Shown one piece after another: positions 6,730 to 6,791 of a stretch of 6,791 bases of DNA. The DNA comes from Chlamydiia bacterium (lineage in GTDB: Bacteria > Chlamydiota > Chlamydiia > Chlamydiales > JAAZZY01), in NCBI GenBank assembly GCA_014239035.1, contig JAAZZY010000003.1:1-6791 (forward strand), read 5' to 3'. Below the pieces are notes generated by a model. That model had not been told where the DNA came from. It saw nothing but the letters and a program-made list of their open reading frames with translations, and did no database searches. The stretch's first letter is position 1; every line of letters starts with the position of its first letter. Made by a program: the position numbers and the translations under genes.

Positions 6730-6791
6730 GCTTCTTAGGAATAGTTTTCCACCCAACCAAAATTACGATGAAAACCATAATTGCACACAGA
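6713..6791 (-). CDS. C-terminal tail of a probable integral membrane protein, truncated by window edge
   Basis: On the - strand a frame is open from the window edge (first full codon at 6788-6790) to TAG at 6713-6715, giving 25 visible residues. It reads as a strongly hydrophobic stretch (AIMVFIVILVGW) followed by a short basic tail (KTIPKKLTQNK). That is typical of the last transmembrane helix and cytoplasmic end of a transporter. It would be convergent with the M48 protease gene and overlap its last 17 bases. The alternative - strand frame ending just after the protease gene is less protein-like in this stretch. The family cannot be told from so little sequence, and the call depends on a frame that continues beyond the window. 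Confidence 0.45.
   Translation of the reverse strand, partial: LCAIMVFIVILVGWKTIPKKLTQNK

Noticed and set aside
1..6791. CRISPR array, insertion sequence, tRNA/rRNA, TPP riboswitch near yjbQ, toxin-antitoxin or defence genes
   Set aside because: I looked for repeats, transposase-like frames and recognisable RNA patterns and saw none; the space between genes is too short for most of these.

Overview
The window is AT-rich and densely packed. It holds seven substantially visible genes plus what is probably the tail of an eighth, with no intergenic gap longer than about 120 bases. The gene set suggests a Gram-negative, probably host-associated bacterium. There is a lipobox-bearing M48/TPR periplasmic protease, a dicarboxylate (DASS) carrier of the type found in chlamydiae and plastids, a sugar-porter-family MFS protein, and an adenylate kinase with a four-cysteine zinc LID. 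A chlamydia-like (Parachlamydiales-type) genome fits this mix best. Legionellales or another intracellular lineage cannot be excluded, because no rRNA or other phylogenetic marker is present.

Layout: (1) 1-447 (+) is the C-terminal two thirds of adenylate kinase, cut by the window edge. (2) 466-2542 (-) is a two-gene transcription unit: an MFS sugar-porter-like protein, then an EI24/CysZ-like four-helix membrane protein whose start codon lies inside the end of the MFS gene. (3) 2543-2657 is a divergent control region with a perfect 19-base dyad followed by a T-run. (4) 2658-3122 (+) is a small DUF6314-like protein, ending one base from the convergent (5) 3124-3561 (-) YjbQ/UPF0047 protein. 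(6) 3562-3645 is a second divergent region with three copies of TTAAACAA. (7) 3646-5112 (+) is a DASS-family dicarboxylate carrier. (8) 5170-6729 (+) is a lipoprotein M48 metalloprotease with TPR repeats and an extra C-terminal domain. (9) 6713-6791 (-) is probably the C-terminal tail of an integral membrane protein, convergent with and overlapping the protease gene.

Functionally this looks like a housekeeping and transport neighbourhood, with adenylate interconversion, two solute carriers and envelope quality control. I do not see a defence island, mobile element, CRISPR array, secretion system or clear new multi-gene system. The most interesting points are local: an MFS sugar porter that keeps the family fold signatures but has lost several sugar-binding residues, two unexplained repeat/dyad elements in the divergent promoter regions, and the domain make-up of the protease.
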